NCBI GenBank assembly: GCA_029569255.1
Contig: JAKQUO010000008.1
Coordinates: 341,881 to 405,880, forward strand
Length of the DNA: 64,000 nt
DNA from: Acidobacteriota bacterium
GTDB lineage: Bacteria; Acidobacteriota; Aminicenantia; Aminicenantales; Saccharicenantaceae
Reading direction: 5' to 3'
The translations under genes were made by a program, and so were the position numbers. Below the pieces are notes generated by a model that saw only the letters and a list, made by a program, of their open reading frames with translations, made no database searches and was not told the DNA's origin. This document shows positions 7,183 to 16,771 of the stretch, one piece after another. Every line of letters begins with the position of its first letter. Within the stretch, counting starts at the first letter, position 1.

Positions 7183-9588
7183 TTAGCGGCGCGGCGGGCT
7201 GACCACCTCGAACGTCCGCTCCAATCTGCGCCCCTCGTCGTCCACCAGCACCAGCCGGTGACCGCCGGGCTCGGGCCGGGCCGCGACCTGGTGGAAGACC
7301 CGCGTCGAAGCCAGGTACCGCTCGTCGAGGTGCCAGTGGATGGTCGCCCCGTTCTCCTTGTGGACGGCCTCGAAGACGACCTGGCCGACCTCGCCGTCGA
7401 GCCCGACCGGGATATAGACCCCGGTCGCCGGCTCGGGGTAGATGAGGCTCATGACCCGGGAGCCGCGCTCCCCCGCCGCCCCCGCCGCGCAGTCGGCCCG
7501 CAACGGCGGCAGGGTCCGGTACTCGGGGTGGCCGGACCGGTAATAGTGCTCCTGGACGGGCGGCAGGACGAACCACGACTCGTGCCGCATCCGGTCGACC
7601 GGCTCGCAGCGGCTGTCGACCCGGAACCGGCCCGACGCGTCCAGGTGGACCTCCTGGTGATAGGGGCACATGCGGTCGAAGCGGCTCTCCGCGGGCACCG
7701 CCACGGTCTCGGACGGGCAGAGGTCGGTCGCGAGATATCCCGAGTCCCGGCAAACCACGATCTCCTTGAATCCCGACCAGGGCCGGACGATGGCCCCGCC
7801 GCCGTCGACCGCGCCGAGGAGGTCGAACAGGACCGGCGCCGCGGCCGCCAGACCGGTCAGGCCGGGGACGCCCCGCCCGTCGGCGTTCCCGGCCCAGACG
7901 CCGATCGTGTAGTTCGGCGTCACGCCGACGGCCCAGGCGTCACGCAGGCCGAAGCTCGTCCCGGTCTTCCAGGCCACCCATTTCGACGAGCTGAAGTTGC
8001 GCCAGAAGCCTTCCTCGTCCGGCCGGTTGACCTCGGTCAGCGCCTGGAGCGTGAGCCAGGCCGCCGCCGGGCCGAGCTCCCTCATTCCCGACCTGCGCTC
8101 GGGCCCGTCGCGGAGGACGCGGACCTCGCGCCCCCCGCCCGGGACGCCCAGGGCCAATTGGGCCATCTTGGCGTAAAGCCCCGCGACCTCGATCAGCTTG
8201 CCTTCCGCGCCGCCCAGGACGAGCGTCAGGCCGTAGTCCTCGGGCGGCCGGTCCAGGGTCGTCATCCCCCAGCGCCTGAGCAGGTTCTCGAACCGGGGGA
8301 TGCCGTACTCGCGCAGCTCGCGCACGGCCGGGACGTTGAGCGACCAGGCCAGGGCCGTCCGGGCGGCCACGGCGCCGCGGAAGCGGCGGTCGAAGTTCTC
8401 GGGCCGGAAGCCCTCGTAGCGCGTGGGCGTGTCGGCGACGAGCGTCTCCGGCGTCAGCCCGCCCTCCTGGACCATGGCCGCGTAGAGGAAGGGCTTGAGG
8501 ACGCTGCCGGTGCTGCGGCGGCTCTGGAGGATATCGACGCTCTGCCCATCCTCGCCGGGCCGGTCCAACCCGAAATTGCCGACGTAGGCGACGACGGCCG
8601 CGGCCCGGTTGTCGATGACGACGGCGGCCAGGTTGCGGATGTCCCGCGCGAGGAGCCGGCCGCCGTGACGCTCGACGGTCCGCGTCGCTTCCCGCTGCAG
8701 GTCGGCGTCGACGAACGACCGGAACGGCGGGGCCGCGCCGGGCCGGGCGGCCAGCGTGTCGAGCAGGTGCGGCGCCTCCCGCGGGGCCGTCCCCGGCCGC
8801 CCGGGCATCCCCTCGGCCAGGGCCAGGCGGCGCTCGAGGTCGTCGATCGCGCCCGCGGCCCGGAGGCGCTCGATGAGCCGGTCGCGCTTGCGGAGGAGCC
8901 TGGCCCGGCCCTCCTCCGAGGCCACGAGCCCGGGCTCGTTCGGCAGGACGGCCAGGAACGCGGCCTCGGCCCAGCTCAGGCGCGAGGGGCCGCGGCCGAA
9001 GTAGAGCCAGGACGCGGCGTCGAGGCCGACGACGTTCCCGCCGAAGGGCGCGTGGGCGGCGAAGAGCGCCAGGATGGCCCTCTTGGAGCGGCGGGCCTCG
9101 AGGCGCAGCGCCAGGGCGGCTTCAATCGCCTTCTCCCCGAGTGTCCGCTTCCGGCCCTTGCGGGCCAGCCGCACGACCTGCATGGTGATCGTGCTGGCGC
9201 CGCTTTCGACCTTCCCGGCGCCGATGTTCCGCCGCGCGGCCCGGGCCACGGCCAGGGGGTCGACGCCGGGATGGAGGTAGAAACGCTTGTCCTCCAGGCG
9301 GACCAGGACCTCGTAGAAGCGCTCGGGGACGCTGTCTCCCGGCGGGAAGCGCCACTGGCCGTCGGCGGCCGGCCGGGCGCCGAGGAGCCGGCCGTCGGCC
9401 GCGAACAGCACCGGCGAAACCGGGTCGTCAAACTCGACGACGGGAAGGGCCAGGAAAAGGGCCGCCAGCAGGACGGCCGCGGACATCCAACGGATCGGAC
9501 CGCGGCGTTTCAGGACGGGAACGCGGACCCGGGACGCGCGCCCCTCCGCCCGCGCCTGTCCGCCGCGGGTCGGCCCGAAAGACGGCAT
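7183..9588 (-). CDS. pbpC: Penicillin-binding protein 1C (bifunctional peptidoglycan synthase)
   Basis: Inner-membrane enzyme of 801 residues that polymerises and cross-links peptidoglycan. One membrane helix (about 35-52) precedes the GT51 transglycosylase domain: VRLEDKRFYLHPGVD with catalytic Glu at 99, and GASTITMQV. The transpeptidase domain has SVLK (Ser362, Lys365), SLN (416-418) and KTGTS (541-545). The C-terminal 110 residues are the PBP1C-specific beta domain. It lies 54 bases downstream of the alpha-2-macroglobulin gene on the same strand, the arrangement also found in Escherichia coli yfhM-pbpC. Confidence 0.93.
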   Translation of the reverse strand: MPSFGPTRGGQARAEGRASRVRVPVLKRRGPIRWMSAAVLLAALFLALPVVEFDDPVSPVLFAADGRLLGARPAADGQWRFPPGDSVPERFYEVLVRLEDKRFYLHPGVDPLAVARAARRNIGAGKVESGASTITMQVVRLARKGRKRTLGEKAIEAALALRLEARRSKRAILALFAAHAPFGGNVVGLDAASWLYFGRGPSRLSWAEAAFLAVLPNEPGLVASEEGRARLLRKRDRLIERLRAAGAIDDLERRLALAEGMPGRPGTAPREAPHLLDTLAARPGAAPPFRSFVDADLQREATRTVERHGGRLLARDIRNLAAVVIDNRAAAVVAYVGNFGLDRPGEDGQSVDILQSRRSTGSVLKPFLYAAMVQEGGLTPETLVADTPTRYEGFRPENFDRRFRGAVAARTALAWSLNVPAVRELREYGIPRFENLLRRWGMTTLDRPPEDYGLTLVLGGAEGKLIEVAGLYAKMAQLALGVPGGGREVRVLRDGPERRSGMRELGPAAAWLTLQALTEVNRPDEEGFWRNFSSSKWVAWKTGTSFGLRDAWAVGVTPNYTIGVWAGNADGRGVPGLTGLAAAAPVLFDLLGAVDGGGAIVRPWSGFKEIVVCRDSGYLATDLCPSETVAVPAESRFDRMCPYHQEVHLDASGRFRVDSRCEPVDRMRHESWFVLPPVQEHYYRSGHPEYRTLPPLRADCAAGAAGERGSRVMSLIYPEPATGVYIPVGLDGEVGQVVFEAVHKENGATIHWHLDERYLASTRVFHQVAARPEPGGHRLVLVDDEGRRLERTFEVVSPPRR

Positions 9589-9642
9589 CTTCTCTCCCCG
9601 AAGCTCCCCGAGGGGACGCGCGTCAACGACGCGGCTCCCCGT

Positions 9643-12600
9643 TCATTGCGCGATCTCGATCCACTGTCCCGTCGTGTTGGCGTGGACGGCCGCGTCGTAC
9701 ATGGCCTCGACGGCGACGCCCGGCTGATAATAGCGCCCTCGGTAGGAGGCGTTGAGGACGACCTGGAAGACCTTGGTCTCCTTCTCGTCCAGCCCGAAAT
9801 AGGTGTAGACGCGGTCGTCGCGGATGTCCTGGTAATCGACGCTCGCGGCCGCCCCTGCCTCGCCGGCGAAGCGCGGGTTCTTGATCTGGAACCCCGAGGC
9901 GACGAGATGCGTCAAGATGAGGTTCTCCAGCCGCCGCGGCGACTTGTTGGTGACCCGGACCTCGGCCACGAGGTCGTCGCCCTGCAAGATCCGGTCGAGG
10001 ACGACGGTGTTCATCCTCATGTCGCGGTACCGGACGTCGATCGACAGGCCGTCGGCCGACGGCGCCTCGATCCCGGCCGGCGGCACGCCGCGCCGGTAGA
10101 CGCTGACATAGAGCGGCGACGAGCCGACGTTGGTCACGGCCAGGGTCCGGCCGGCGGCCGGGAAGCCCGGGAACTCGCGCCGGTCGAACGGCGTCGCCGA
10201 CTCCGTCTCCAAAAACTTCTCGGCGTCCCAGGCGAAGCGGTAGCGGAAGGGCTGGATCTCGGCGCCGCCGTAGAAAGCCGACAGGGCCATGAGCCCGAGC
10301 GCGGTCTCCTGGGTCGAAAGCCAAAGGTCCGAACCGAACGTCTTGACGATGTCGTCGACGAGGCTCCGGACGCGCTCGGGCCTCCCCATTTGCGCGAAGG
10401 CCCGGACGGCCAGGGCCTTGTCGCGGAGCTCCGAGCCGAAATTGACGCTGTAGTCCCGGTAGGCCCGGAATTCGAGCTTGGCCCGGACGGCCAGGTCCGC
10501 GGCCGCGTCCGATTGGCCGGTCACCTGAAAAGCCGCGCCGAGAATCGCCATGGCCAGCCCGGACAGCCCCTCCGTCTCCCGGAGCCTGTTCATGGCCCCG
10601 AGGTCCGGGTCCCGGGCCAGGGCCAGCGCGAACAGCCGGAAGGCCTGGCCGAGCTTGGCCGCGCCGCCTCCGGAGACGAACGCGTTGGCCGACAGGCGCT
10701 GGTTGGCCCGCCAGGCGTCGAGCATCGCCTGCGGGACATGGTAGCCGAGCCGGGCCGCCTCGAGCAGGAAATACCCCGCGTAGGTCGTCGTCCATTCGTG
10801 GCTCTCGCGCTGGCCGGGCCAGTAGGAGAAGCCGCCGTTGGGCGTCTGGAACGAGCTCAGCTTCCCGACCGCCGCCTTGACATGGTCCTCGACCTCACGC
10901 GTCCGCTTCCCGTCGAGCTTGACCAGCTCCTTGAGGTAGAGCTGCGGAAAGGCCGCCGAGAGCGTCTGCTCCAGGCAGCCGTGGGGATACTGGATGAGAT
11001 AATCCAGGCGCTTCTCGAGGTTGAGCGGCGGCACGGCCGAGGCCTCGAAGGAGATCGCGTTCGTGCCTTCGAGACCGAACGGCCTGACCTCGGTCCGGGC
11101 CGTCTCGCCCGGCTTGATCTCCAGCCGCGTCGTCTGGGTCATCGCCGCGTTGGCCGCCAGGACCGGGACGGCTATGGCGTCCTCGACGCGCTCCGCCCCG
11201 CCCGTCGCCCGGAAGCGGACCTCGCCCCGCCCGACGGCGCCGGCCGCCTTGAGGGCGAAGGCGACGATGTCGTCGCCCGGCCCGGCGAAGGCGACCTTCT
11301 TGGAGCGCTCGCCGACCACCTCGAAGGCCCCGTTCGTCTCGACGGAGACCGTGACCTCCTTGATGGACGGTTCGGTGACGAAGACGGTGACGGGCATGAC
11401 GACGTCTTCCCGCGGCCGGACGACCCGCGGCAGGGTGGCCAGGGCCATGAGCGGCCGGCGCACCGGGACGGACTTCTCGGCCCAGCCGAAGGCGCCTTCG
11501 CGCCCGGCCACGACCATGACCCGGACGGCCCCGAAATACTGCGGCATCAGGAGCTCGTGGACGCCGGCCGCCCCGGCCTTGAGCTCGAACGGGCCCTCGA
11601 ACAGCACGACCGGCGGGAAGCGCCGCGGCTGCCTGGCCTTGTCCGCGGACTCGGCGCTCTCGTCGCCGCCGAGGGCCAGGACGCGGCGGAGATCGGCGCC
11701 GTAGGCCTCGGCGACGATGTCGAACAGGTCCCAGGTCGAGACGCCCAGTGCCTCGCGGGCGTAGAAGGCCTTGCGCAGGTCCGGCGTCGCGAAGCGGGTC
11801 AGGCCGAGCAGGCCCTCGTCGACGACGGCCAGCGTGTAGGCCATCGGCCGGCCGCTCGCCTCCCGGACCTCGACCCGGAACTTCTCCTTCGGCCGGAACT
11901 CGCCGGCCGTCCTGACGACGGGCTCGAGGCGCGTCCCCGGGTCCTCGACCAGGATCGGGATGACGCCGTAGAGGCGGATGGGGGTGTCGGTGCCCTTGTT
12001 CTCGTGGGGCTGGATGAGCGTGACGTGGACGTAGATGTTGGGCGCCATGGCCGCCGTGAGCGGGACCTCGAACCGGTTCTCGCCCTTGACCGTCGAGACC
12101 CAGAACTTGTCCAGGACCGACGTCCCGTTCTCGAGCGAGACGAGGGCCCGCCCCTGGACGGCCTCGGGCAGGAAGACGACGGCCCTCTCGCCGACCTTGT
12201 AGGCGGTCTTGTCGGATGTCAGCGCCAGGGCGGTCGCCCCGGCCCCGCCCTCCTCGCGGGCCCGGCCGGACCAGTCCGGCCAGTCGACATAGACGATCTT
12301 GCCGGACGCGTGCCCGCCGGCCGGGTCCTCGGCCCGGACGAGATAGCGGCCCCACTCCGGATAGCGGACCCTGAAGGTCCAGGTCCCCGCGCCGTCGCGG
12401 GTCGAGATCTGGCCGCGCGCGACCGGCCGCGTGGCGACGTTCGAGACGTACTGGGCCAGCGATTCGCCGCTCCGGTCCCACCACCATTTCCACTCGATCT
12501 TGTAGAGCGAGACGATGACCCTGTCCCGGGAGACGGGCCGTCCCGCCGGGTCGACGGTGGCGATCCGGACCTCCTGGTCCGTGTCGGTGAGAAGCATGCC

Positions 12601-15162
12601 CCGGACCGGGTCGCCGGCCGGCGTCCTGACGCCGACGTAGGCGTCATAGGGATGGAAGGGCAGCGAGACGGTGTCGACGCTGAAATCGCCGCTCTCCTCG
12701 AAGACCCGGCTGGTGAAGGCGGCCTCGAGAGCGCCCGGGCTGGGCTGTCGCGGCACGATGTCGATCTTGGCCGCCGCCCGCCCCTCCGCGTCCAGCGTGC
12801 CCCGGGCGACCTCGATCGTCCCGCCCTCGAAGTCACGGGCCGGGTCGTCGAACGAGTAGTCCTGGTAGCGGTCGAACCGGGTCGGCCGCCGGGACAGGCG
12901 CACGCTGACATCGTATTTCAGGCGGGCCGCCGGGGCGCCGTGGAGCCACTGGGCCGCCACGGCGGCCGTGAGCGGCATGTCCTTGCCCAAGAGGACCTCG
13001 CGGCCGGCATCGAGCGCTATCTTGAGCCGGTTGGGCGCGACCGACTCGATCTTCAGGGTCTTGGCGAAGGACAGGCCGCCGACGAGGGCCCGGGCCCGCC
13101 AGTTGCCCGTCGGGGCCGTCTCGTCGGTCTCGACGCGGAAAGCGTGGAACGGCTCGACCGTCCTTTCCGGTTTGAGCGTCCGGACGAGCTGGCCCTGGGG
13201 CGAATAGAGCTCCAGGACGACCGGATGGCCGGCGGGCAGGACCTTCTCCCGGTCGAAGAGGGCGAAGGTCAGGTGGAGCGTGTCGCCGGGCCGCCAGACG
13301 CCGCGCTCGCCGTAGAGCGCGCCCTTGACGCCCTTTTCGGGCCGCTCGCCGCCGACTTCGAAGTGGCTCATCGACAGGGCGCCCTCGCCGCTGACCCGGA
13401 GGTAGCCGGTGTCGCCGCCGCCCTCGGCCGCGACGTAGAACGGCCGCCCGGGGAGATCGAGGACGGCGAAGCCGTTGCCGTCCGAGGCCGATTCGCCGAG
13501 GAGCCGGTTCTGATAGTTGAAGGCCCTGACCCGCAGTCCCGGGAGCGGACGGCCGGTCGGGATGTCGGTCGTGACGACGTGGAGCCGGCCGTTCGCCTCG
13601 AGCTTGGCCACCAGGCCGATGTTCGAAGCGAGGAAGTTGCGGCCGGTCACGGCGTCCGGATTGAAGCGGGGATTGTAATAGCTGTCCGCGCAGGGGTCGT
13701 TCCGACGAGACCAGCCGTCGTAGCCGTAGCCCTCGCCGGCGAAATCCCAGTCCGAGTAGCGGTTCCAGGTCGCGTCGTCCAGGTTCCGGAGCGGCGGCTC
13801 TTCGGCTATCGGCTCGTCGCCCGCGGCGCAGGGGTAGGTCGAATTGCCCCGGTTGATCGACAGGACGATGCGGAAGAGGCTGCCCGGGCTCTCCTTGAAG
13901 AGAGGCGTCACGTCGAGCTCGAAACGGGTCCAGCGGCCGGTCACGGCCGGATCGTCGGAGAGCGGCACGGTCTTGCGCCAGAGGTAACGGCCGACGCGGG
14001 CCAGCTCCTCCGAGCCCTCGAGCGAATTGACCTGGAAGAACTGGGCCATGTTGCCCGGGTAGATCTGGAAGGCGGCGACCTGGACCGACCTGAGGTTGAC
14101 GGCTTCGATGGGCACGGTCAGCCGGTCCTTGCGGGGCAGGATGAGGCCGCGGCCGACGAAGCGGGCCTGGGGCCGGATCGATTCGAAGGCGACCTGGCGG
14201 TCGGCCCCCTCCGCGAGCCGCCGCCCGAGGTAATTGCGGATGCCCGGCAGGACCCGGACGTCGACCTGGCCGGTGAAGTCGCGGGTGGAGTAGAGACGGA
14301 CGACGTTGCCGTCGATCTCGAAGGTCAGCGGCCAGTCCGCGACGGTGATGAGGCCCTTGAGCTCCTGGTTCTTGGCCAGGGCGTCGGAAAAGCGCACCAG
14401 GACGTGGCGGGTCTCGACGGTGACGGGCTCGACGGTCAGGACCTTGAACTCGCCCTTGGCCGGGACCTCGACGTCGCGGCGGCCGCGGCTCTCGACCCGG
14501 ATGGGCCCGCCGTCCCACTCCAGGACCACGGTCGAGGCCGTCTCGCCGCGCTCGACGCCGCGGACGGCGAAGAGATGGATGAGCCCGCCGGGCGAATGGC
14601 TCCAATCGACTTGAAGCGCCTGCCCGGCCTGCTCGGCCCGCAGGACCTTCTCGACGAGGACGGGCTCCTCGTCGTCGGCGGTGACGATCCGGCCCCGCAG
14701 GACCTGCGTCTGGGGCCGGTCGGGGTCTTCGGCGACGAGGCCAGCGACGGAGATCTCCATGTCCGGCCGCGCGACGGAAAAGCCGAACTCGAACCGGGCG
14801 TAGGCCTTGGGCAGGTCGAGGACCCGGCCGACCTTGAGGACGGCCTTGTATTCCCGGCCGGGCTCGAGATCGCCCTTGGGCTTGAAAACGAGCTCGCGGG
14901 AGCTCCGCCACTCGGCCGCGCCGGCGATCGCCGGCGAGAACTCGAGCAGGCCCGCGGCGGCGGGGCCGGGCGTCCCGACGTTGTCGACGAAGAGGACGCG
15001 GATGGCCGCCTTGCGCGAGACCGTCCCCGAGGTGAAGGCGCTGATGTAGCGGTACCATTCCTTTTCCGCTTCGGCGCGCGCGGCGGGCTTCTTCGGCTTG
15101 CAGGCGGCGAGCCCGGCCAGGCAGACGGCGGCCAAAAGCGCGACGACGATCCTTCTTTTCAT
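9643..15162 (-). CDS. Bacterial alpha-2-macroglobulin lipoprotein
   Basis: Lipoprotein of 1839 residues thought to trap invading proteases in the periplasm (family knowledge). The lipobox is LAGLAAC (Cys about 21). MG1-MG7-type beta domains fill the N-terminal two thirds, followed by a bait-like region and the thioester motif GCLEQ (Cys about residue 1395), then the alpha-helical TED repeats (SSFQTPNGGFSYW) and a C-terminal receptor-like domain. The intact CLEQ means the covalent trap should work. Paired with PBP1C, which could repair the wall when a trap is sprung. Large antisense open frames over this gene are a GC artefact. Confidence 0.93.
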   Translation of the reverse strand: MKRRIVVALLAAVCLAGLAACKPKKPAARAEAEKEWYRYISAFTSGTVSRKAAIRVLFVDNVGTPGPAAAGLLEFSPAIAGAAEWRSSRELVFKPKGDLEPGREYKAVLKVGRVLDLPKAYARFEFGFSVARPDMEISVAGLVAEDPDRPQTQVLRGRIVTADDEEPVLVEKVLRAEQAGQALQVDWSHSPGGLIHLFAVRGVERGETASTVVLEWDGGPIRVESRGRRDVEVPAKGEFKVLTVEPVTVETRHVLVRFSDALAKNQELKGLITVADWPLTFEIDGNVVRLYSTRDFTGQVDVRVLPGIRNYLGRRLAEGADRQVAFESIRPQARFVGRGLILPRKDRLTVPIEAVNLRSVQVAAFQIYPGNMAQFFQVNSLEGSEELARVGRYLWRKTVPLSDDPAVTGRWTRFELDVTPLFKESPGSLFRIVLSINRGNSTYPCAAGDEPIAEEPPLRNLDDATWNRYSDWDFAGEGYGYDGWSRRNDPCADSYYNPRFNPDAVTGRNFLASNIGLVAKLEANGRLHVVTTDIPTGRPLPGLRVRAFNYQNRLLGESASDGNGFAVLDLPGRPFYVAAEGGGDTGYLRVSGEGALSMSHFEVGGERPEKGVKGALYGERGVWRPGDTLHLTFALFDREKVLPAGHPVVLELYSPQGQLVRTLKPERTVEPFHAFRVETDETAPTGNWRARALVGGLSFAKTLKIESVAPNRLKIALDAGREVLLGKDMPLTAAVAAQWLHGAPAARLKYDVSVRLSRRPTRFDRYQDYSFDDPARDFEGGTIEVARGTLDAEGRAAAKIDIVPRQPSPGALEAAFTSRVFEESGDFSVDTVSLPFHPYDAYVGVRTPAGDPVRGMLLTDTDQEVRIATVDPAGRPVSRDRVIVSLYKIEWKWWWDRSGESLAQYVSNVATRPVARGQISTRDGAGTWTFRVRYPEWGRYLVRAEDPAGGHASGKIVYVDWPDWSGRAREEGGAGATALALTSDKTAYKVGERAVVFLPEAVQGRALVSLENGTSVLDKFWVSTVKGENRFEVPLTAAMAPNIYVHVTLIQPHENKGTDTPIRLYGVIPILVEDPGTRLEPVVRTAGEFRPKEKFRVEVREASGRPMAYTLAVVDEGLLGLTRFATPDLRKAFYAREALGVSTWDLFDIVAEAYGADLRRVLALGGDESAESADKARQPRRFPPVVLFEGPFELKAGAAGVHELLMPQYFGAVRVMVVAGREGAFGWAEKSVPVRRPLMALATLPRVVRPREDVVMPVTVFVTEPSIKEVTVSVETNGAFEVVGERSKKVAFAGPGDDIVAFALKAAGAVGRGEVRFRATGGAERVEDAIAVPVLAANAAMTQTTRLEIKPGETARTEVRPFGLEGTNAISFEASAVPPLNLEKRLDYLIQYPHGCLEQTLSAAFPQLYLKELVKLDGKRTREVEDHVKAAVGKLSSFQTPNGGFSYWPGQRESHEWTTTYAGYFLLEAARLGYHVPQAMLDAWRANQRLSANAFVSGGGAAKLGQAFRLFALALARDPDLGAMNRLRETEGLSGLAMAILGAAFQVTGQSDAAADLAVRAKLEFRAYRDYSVNFGSELRDKALAVRAFAQMGRPERVRSLVDDIVKTFGSDLWLSTQETALGLMALSAFYGGAEIQPFRYRFAWDAEKFLETESATPFDRREFPGFPAAGRTLAVTNVGSSPLYVSVYRRGVPPAGIEAPSADGLSIDVRYRDMRMNTVVLDRILQGDDLVAEVRVTNKSPRRLENLILTHLVASGFQIKNPRFAGEAGAAASVDYQDIRDDRVYTYFGLDEKETKVFQVVLNASYRGRYYQPGVAVEAMYDAAVHANTTGQWIEIAQ

Positions 15163-15198
15163 GGTCGGTCCTCCCCTCGGTCTCTTCGGTCGGACATG

Positions 15199-15212
15199 CC
15201 GGAACGTTCCGG
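15199..15212. promoter_or_regulatory. Perfect palindrome in the leader of the macroglobulin gene
   Basis: CCGGAACGTTCCGG lies between the predicted transcription start (about 15221) and the start codon (15162). It could be an operator or a leader hairpin; no regulator is identified. Confidence 0.3.
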
Positions 15213-15227
15213 ACGGGTGTCGGGCCC

Positions 15228-15256
15228 AGCGTAGACCGGGGCCCGGGAAATGTCAA
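15228..15256 (-). promoter_or_regulatory. Promoter of the macroglobulin-pbpC operon
   Basis: On the minus strand TTGACA (15251-15256), 17-base spacer, TACGCT (15228-15233), about 65 bases upstream of the start codon. Confidence 0.6.
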
Positions 15257-15339
15257 TCTGCCGCCGAGCCGACAGGGCCGCCGGCGGGCGTCCCGGCCGC
15301 CGGCGCGGGAAGCGCTGCCGATCGTAGGCCCCCTCTTCT

Positions 15340-15360
15340 TCGGACGGTCCGAACTATAGT
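15340..15360 (+). promoter_or_regulatory. Operator-like palindrome abutting a TATAGT -10 box
   Basis: TCGGACGGTCCGA (15340-15352; six-base arms, one central base) is followed two bases later by TATAGT (15355-15360). The palindrome would cover the spacer of the promoter for the Gfo-cytochrome operon and is a candidate repressor site. Confidence 0.4.
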
Positions 15361-15397
15361 ATCATAGGGCGATCTCAACCGAGGCAGGAGTGACCTC

Positions 15398-16771
15398 ATG
15401 GGCACAACCGGCAGCAAGCCGGCGGCCGACCGGATCAGCCGCCGCGACTTCCTCAGATCCTCGGCCGCGGCCGGCCTGGGCGCCGCCTTCGCCGGGCCGG
15501 TCCTCGGGCAGGCCCCGCCCGCCGGCTCCCCCGCCGCGGCCAAGGCCGCCGAAGAGATCCGGGTGGCCGTCATCGGCTGCGGCGCGCAGGGCCGGGTCCT
15601 CGTCGAGGCGATGCTGCGCATCCCCTCCGTCCGCATCGCGGCCCTCTGCGACATCTGGTCCTACAGCCGCCAGTACACGGCCAACTACATCAAGAAATAC
15701 GGCCAGGCCGCCAGCGTCTACGAGGACTACCGCGAGCTTCTCGCCGCCGAGAAGGACCTCGACGCGGCCGTCGTCGCGACGCCCGACTGGGTCCACGCCG
15801 AGCACACGATCGCCTGCCTCCGGCGGGGCCTGGCCGTCTACTGCGAGAAGGAGATGGCGAACTCGCTCGACCAGGCCAGGTCCATGGTCCAGGCCGCCCG
15901 CGAGACCGGCAAGCCCCTGCAGATCGGCCACCAGCGCCGCTCCAACCCCCGCTACATCCACGCCATCGACAAGCTCATCCGGGAGAAGGGCCTCCTCGGC
16001 CGGGTGACCGTCGCCTACGCCCAGTGGAACCGGGCCAAGGCGGACCTGCTCGGCTGGCCGGAGAAATACGCCATCGACCAGGCCACGCTCGACAAGTACG
16101 GCTACGGCTCGATGACCGAGTTCCGCAACTGGCGCCTCTACAAGAAGTACGGCGGCGGGCCGATGGTCGACCTCGGCTCCCACCAGATCGACCTCTTCAG
16201 CTGGGTCCACGGCGCCCCGCCCAAGTCGGTCGTGGCCAGCGGCGGCCTCGACTTCTACAGGGGCTGGGAGTGGTACGACAACGTCATGGCCATCTACGAG
16301 TTCGAGACGAAGCAGGGCACGGCCCGGGCCTTCTACCAAGTCCAGACGACGACCCAGCACGGCGGCTTCTACGAGACCTTCATGGGCGAGAACGGCTCGC
16401 TCGTCCTGTCCGAGATCCCCGAGCGCGGCAACTGGGCCATGCGCGAGCCCCACGCGCCCGAATGGGACTCCCTGGCCAAGGCCGGCCTGCTCCAGTCCGA
16501 GGCGGCGCCCATCCGGAAATCGGCCACCAAGAACATCTACGTCGACGTCCGGGTGACGGCCGAGGCGGGCCGCTGGCCCCTGCCGGTCGAGCTGGCCAAG
16601 CCGGCCCACCAGCCGCACCTCGAGAACTTCTTCGACGCCGTGCGGAGCGGCGGGCCGCTCAACTGCCCGGCCGAACTGGCCTACGAGTCGTGCGTCGCGG
16701 TCCTCAAGGCCAACGAGGCGGTCAAGGCCCGGCGGGTCATGGAGTTCCGGCCGGAGCAGTTCAAGGCATGA
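15398..16771 (+). CDS. Tat-exported Gfo/Idh/MocA-family oxidoreductase, cytochrome-linked
   Basis: Protein of 457 residues with a Tat signal (RISRRDFLRSSAAAG), a Rossmann motif (VAVIGCGAQGR) and the substrate-domain motif GGPMVDLGSHQIDLF. The usual EKP active-site loop reads CEKEMANS, keeping the catalytic Lys but replacing Pro with Glu. The stop overlaps the start of a seven-heme cytochrome gene (ATGA), implying translational coupling; a cytochrome-b-like gene follows. That context suggests a periplasmic sugar dehydrogenase that passes electrons to a respiratory chain (inference). The Lys of EKE could still be catalytic. Confidence 0.88.
   Translation: MGTTGSKPAADRISRRDFLRSSAAAGLGAAFAGPVLGQAPPAGSPAAAKAAEEIRVAVIGCGAQGRVLVEAMLRIPSVRIAALCDIWSYSRQYTANYIKKYGQAASVYEDYRELLAAEKDLDAAVVATPDWVHAEHTIACLRRGLAVYCEKEMANSLDQARSMVQAARETGKPLQIGHQRRSNPRYIHAIDKLIREKGLLGRVTVAYAQWNRAKADLLGWPEKYAIDQATLDKYGYGSMTEFRNWRLYKKYGGGPMVDLGSHQIDLFSWVHGAPPKSVVASGGLDFYRGWEWYDNVMAIYEFETKQGTARAFYQVQTTTQHGGFYETFMGENGSLVLSEIPERGNWAMREPHAPEWDSLAKAGLLQSEAAPIRKSATKNIYVDVRVTAEAGRWPLPVELAKPAHQPHLENFFDAVRSGGPLNCPAELAYESCVAVLKANEAVKARRVMEFRPEQFKA

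Noticed and set aside
7258..15234. Plus-strand open frame of 2658 codons antisense to the macroglobulin and PBP1C genes
   Set aside because: GC-rich third positions suppress stops on the opposite strand. The translation is a low-complexity Arg/Gly/Pro/Asp-rich string without domains, and the minus-strand genes have clear motifs.
16024..16767. In-frame upstream extension of the seven-heme cytochrome
   Set aside because: It lies inside the Gfo gene, has no ribosome site, and would hide the signal peptide at 16768.
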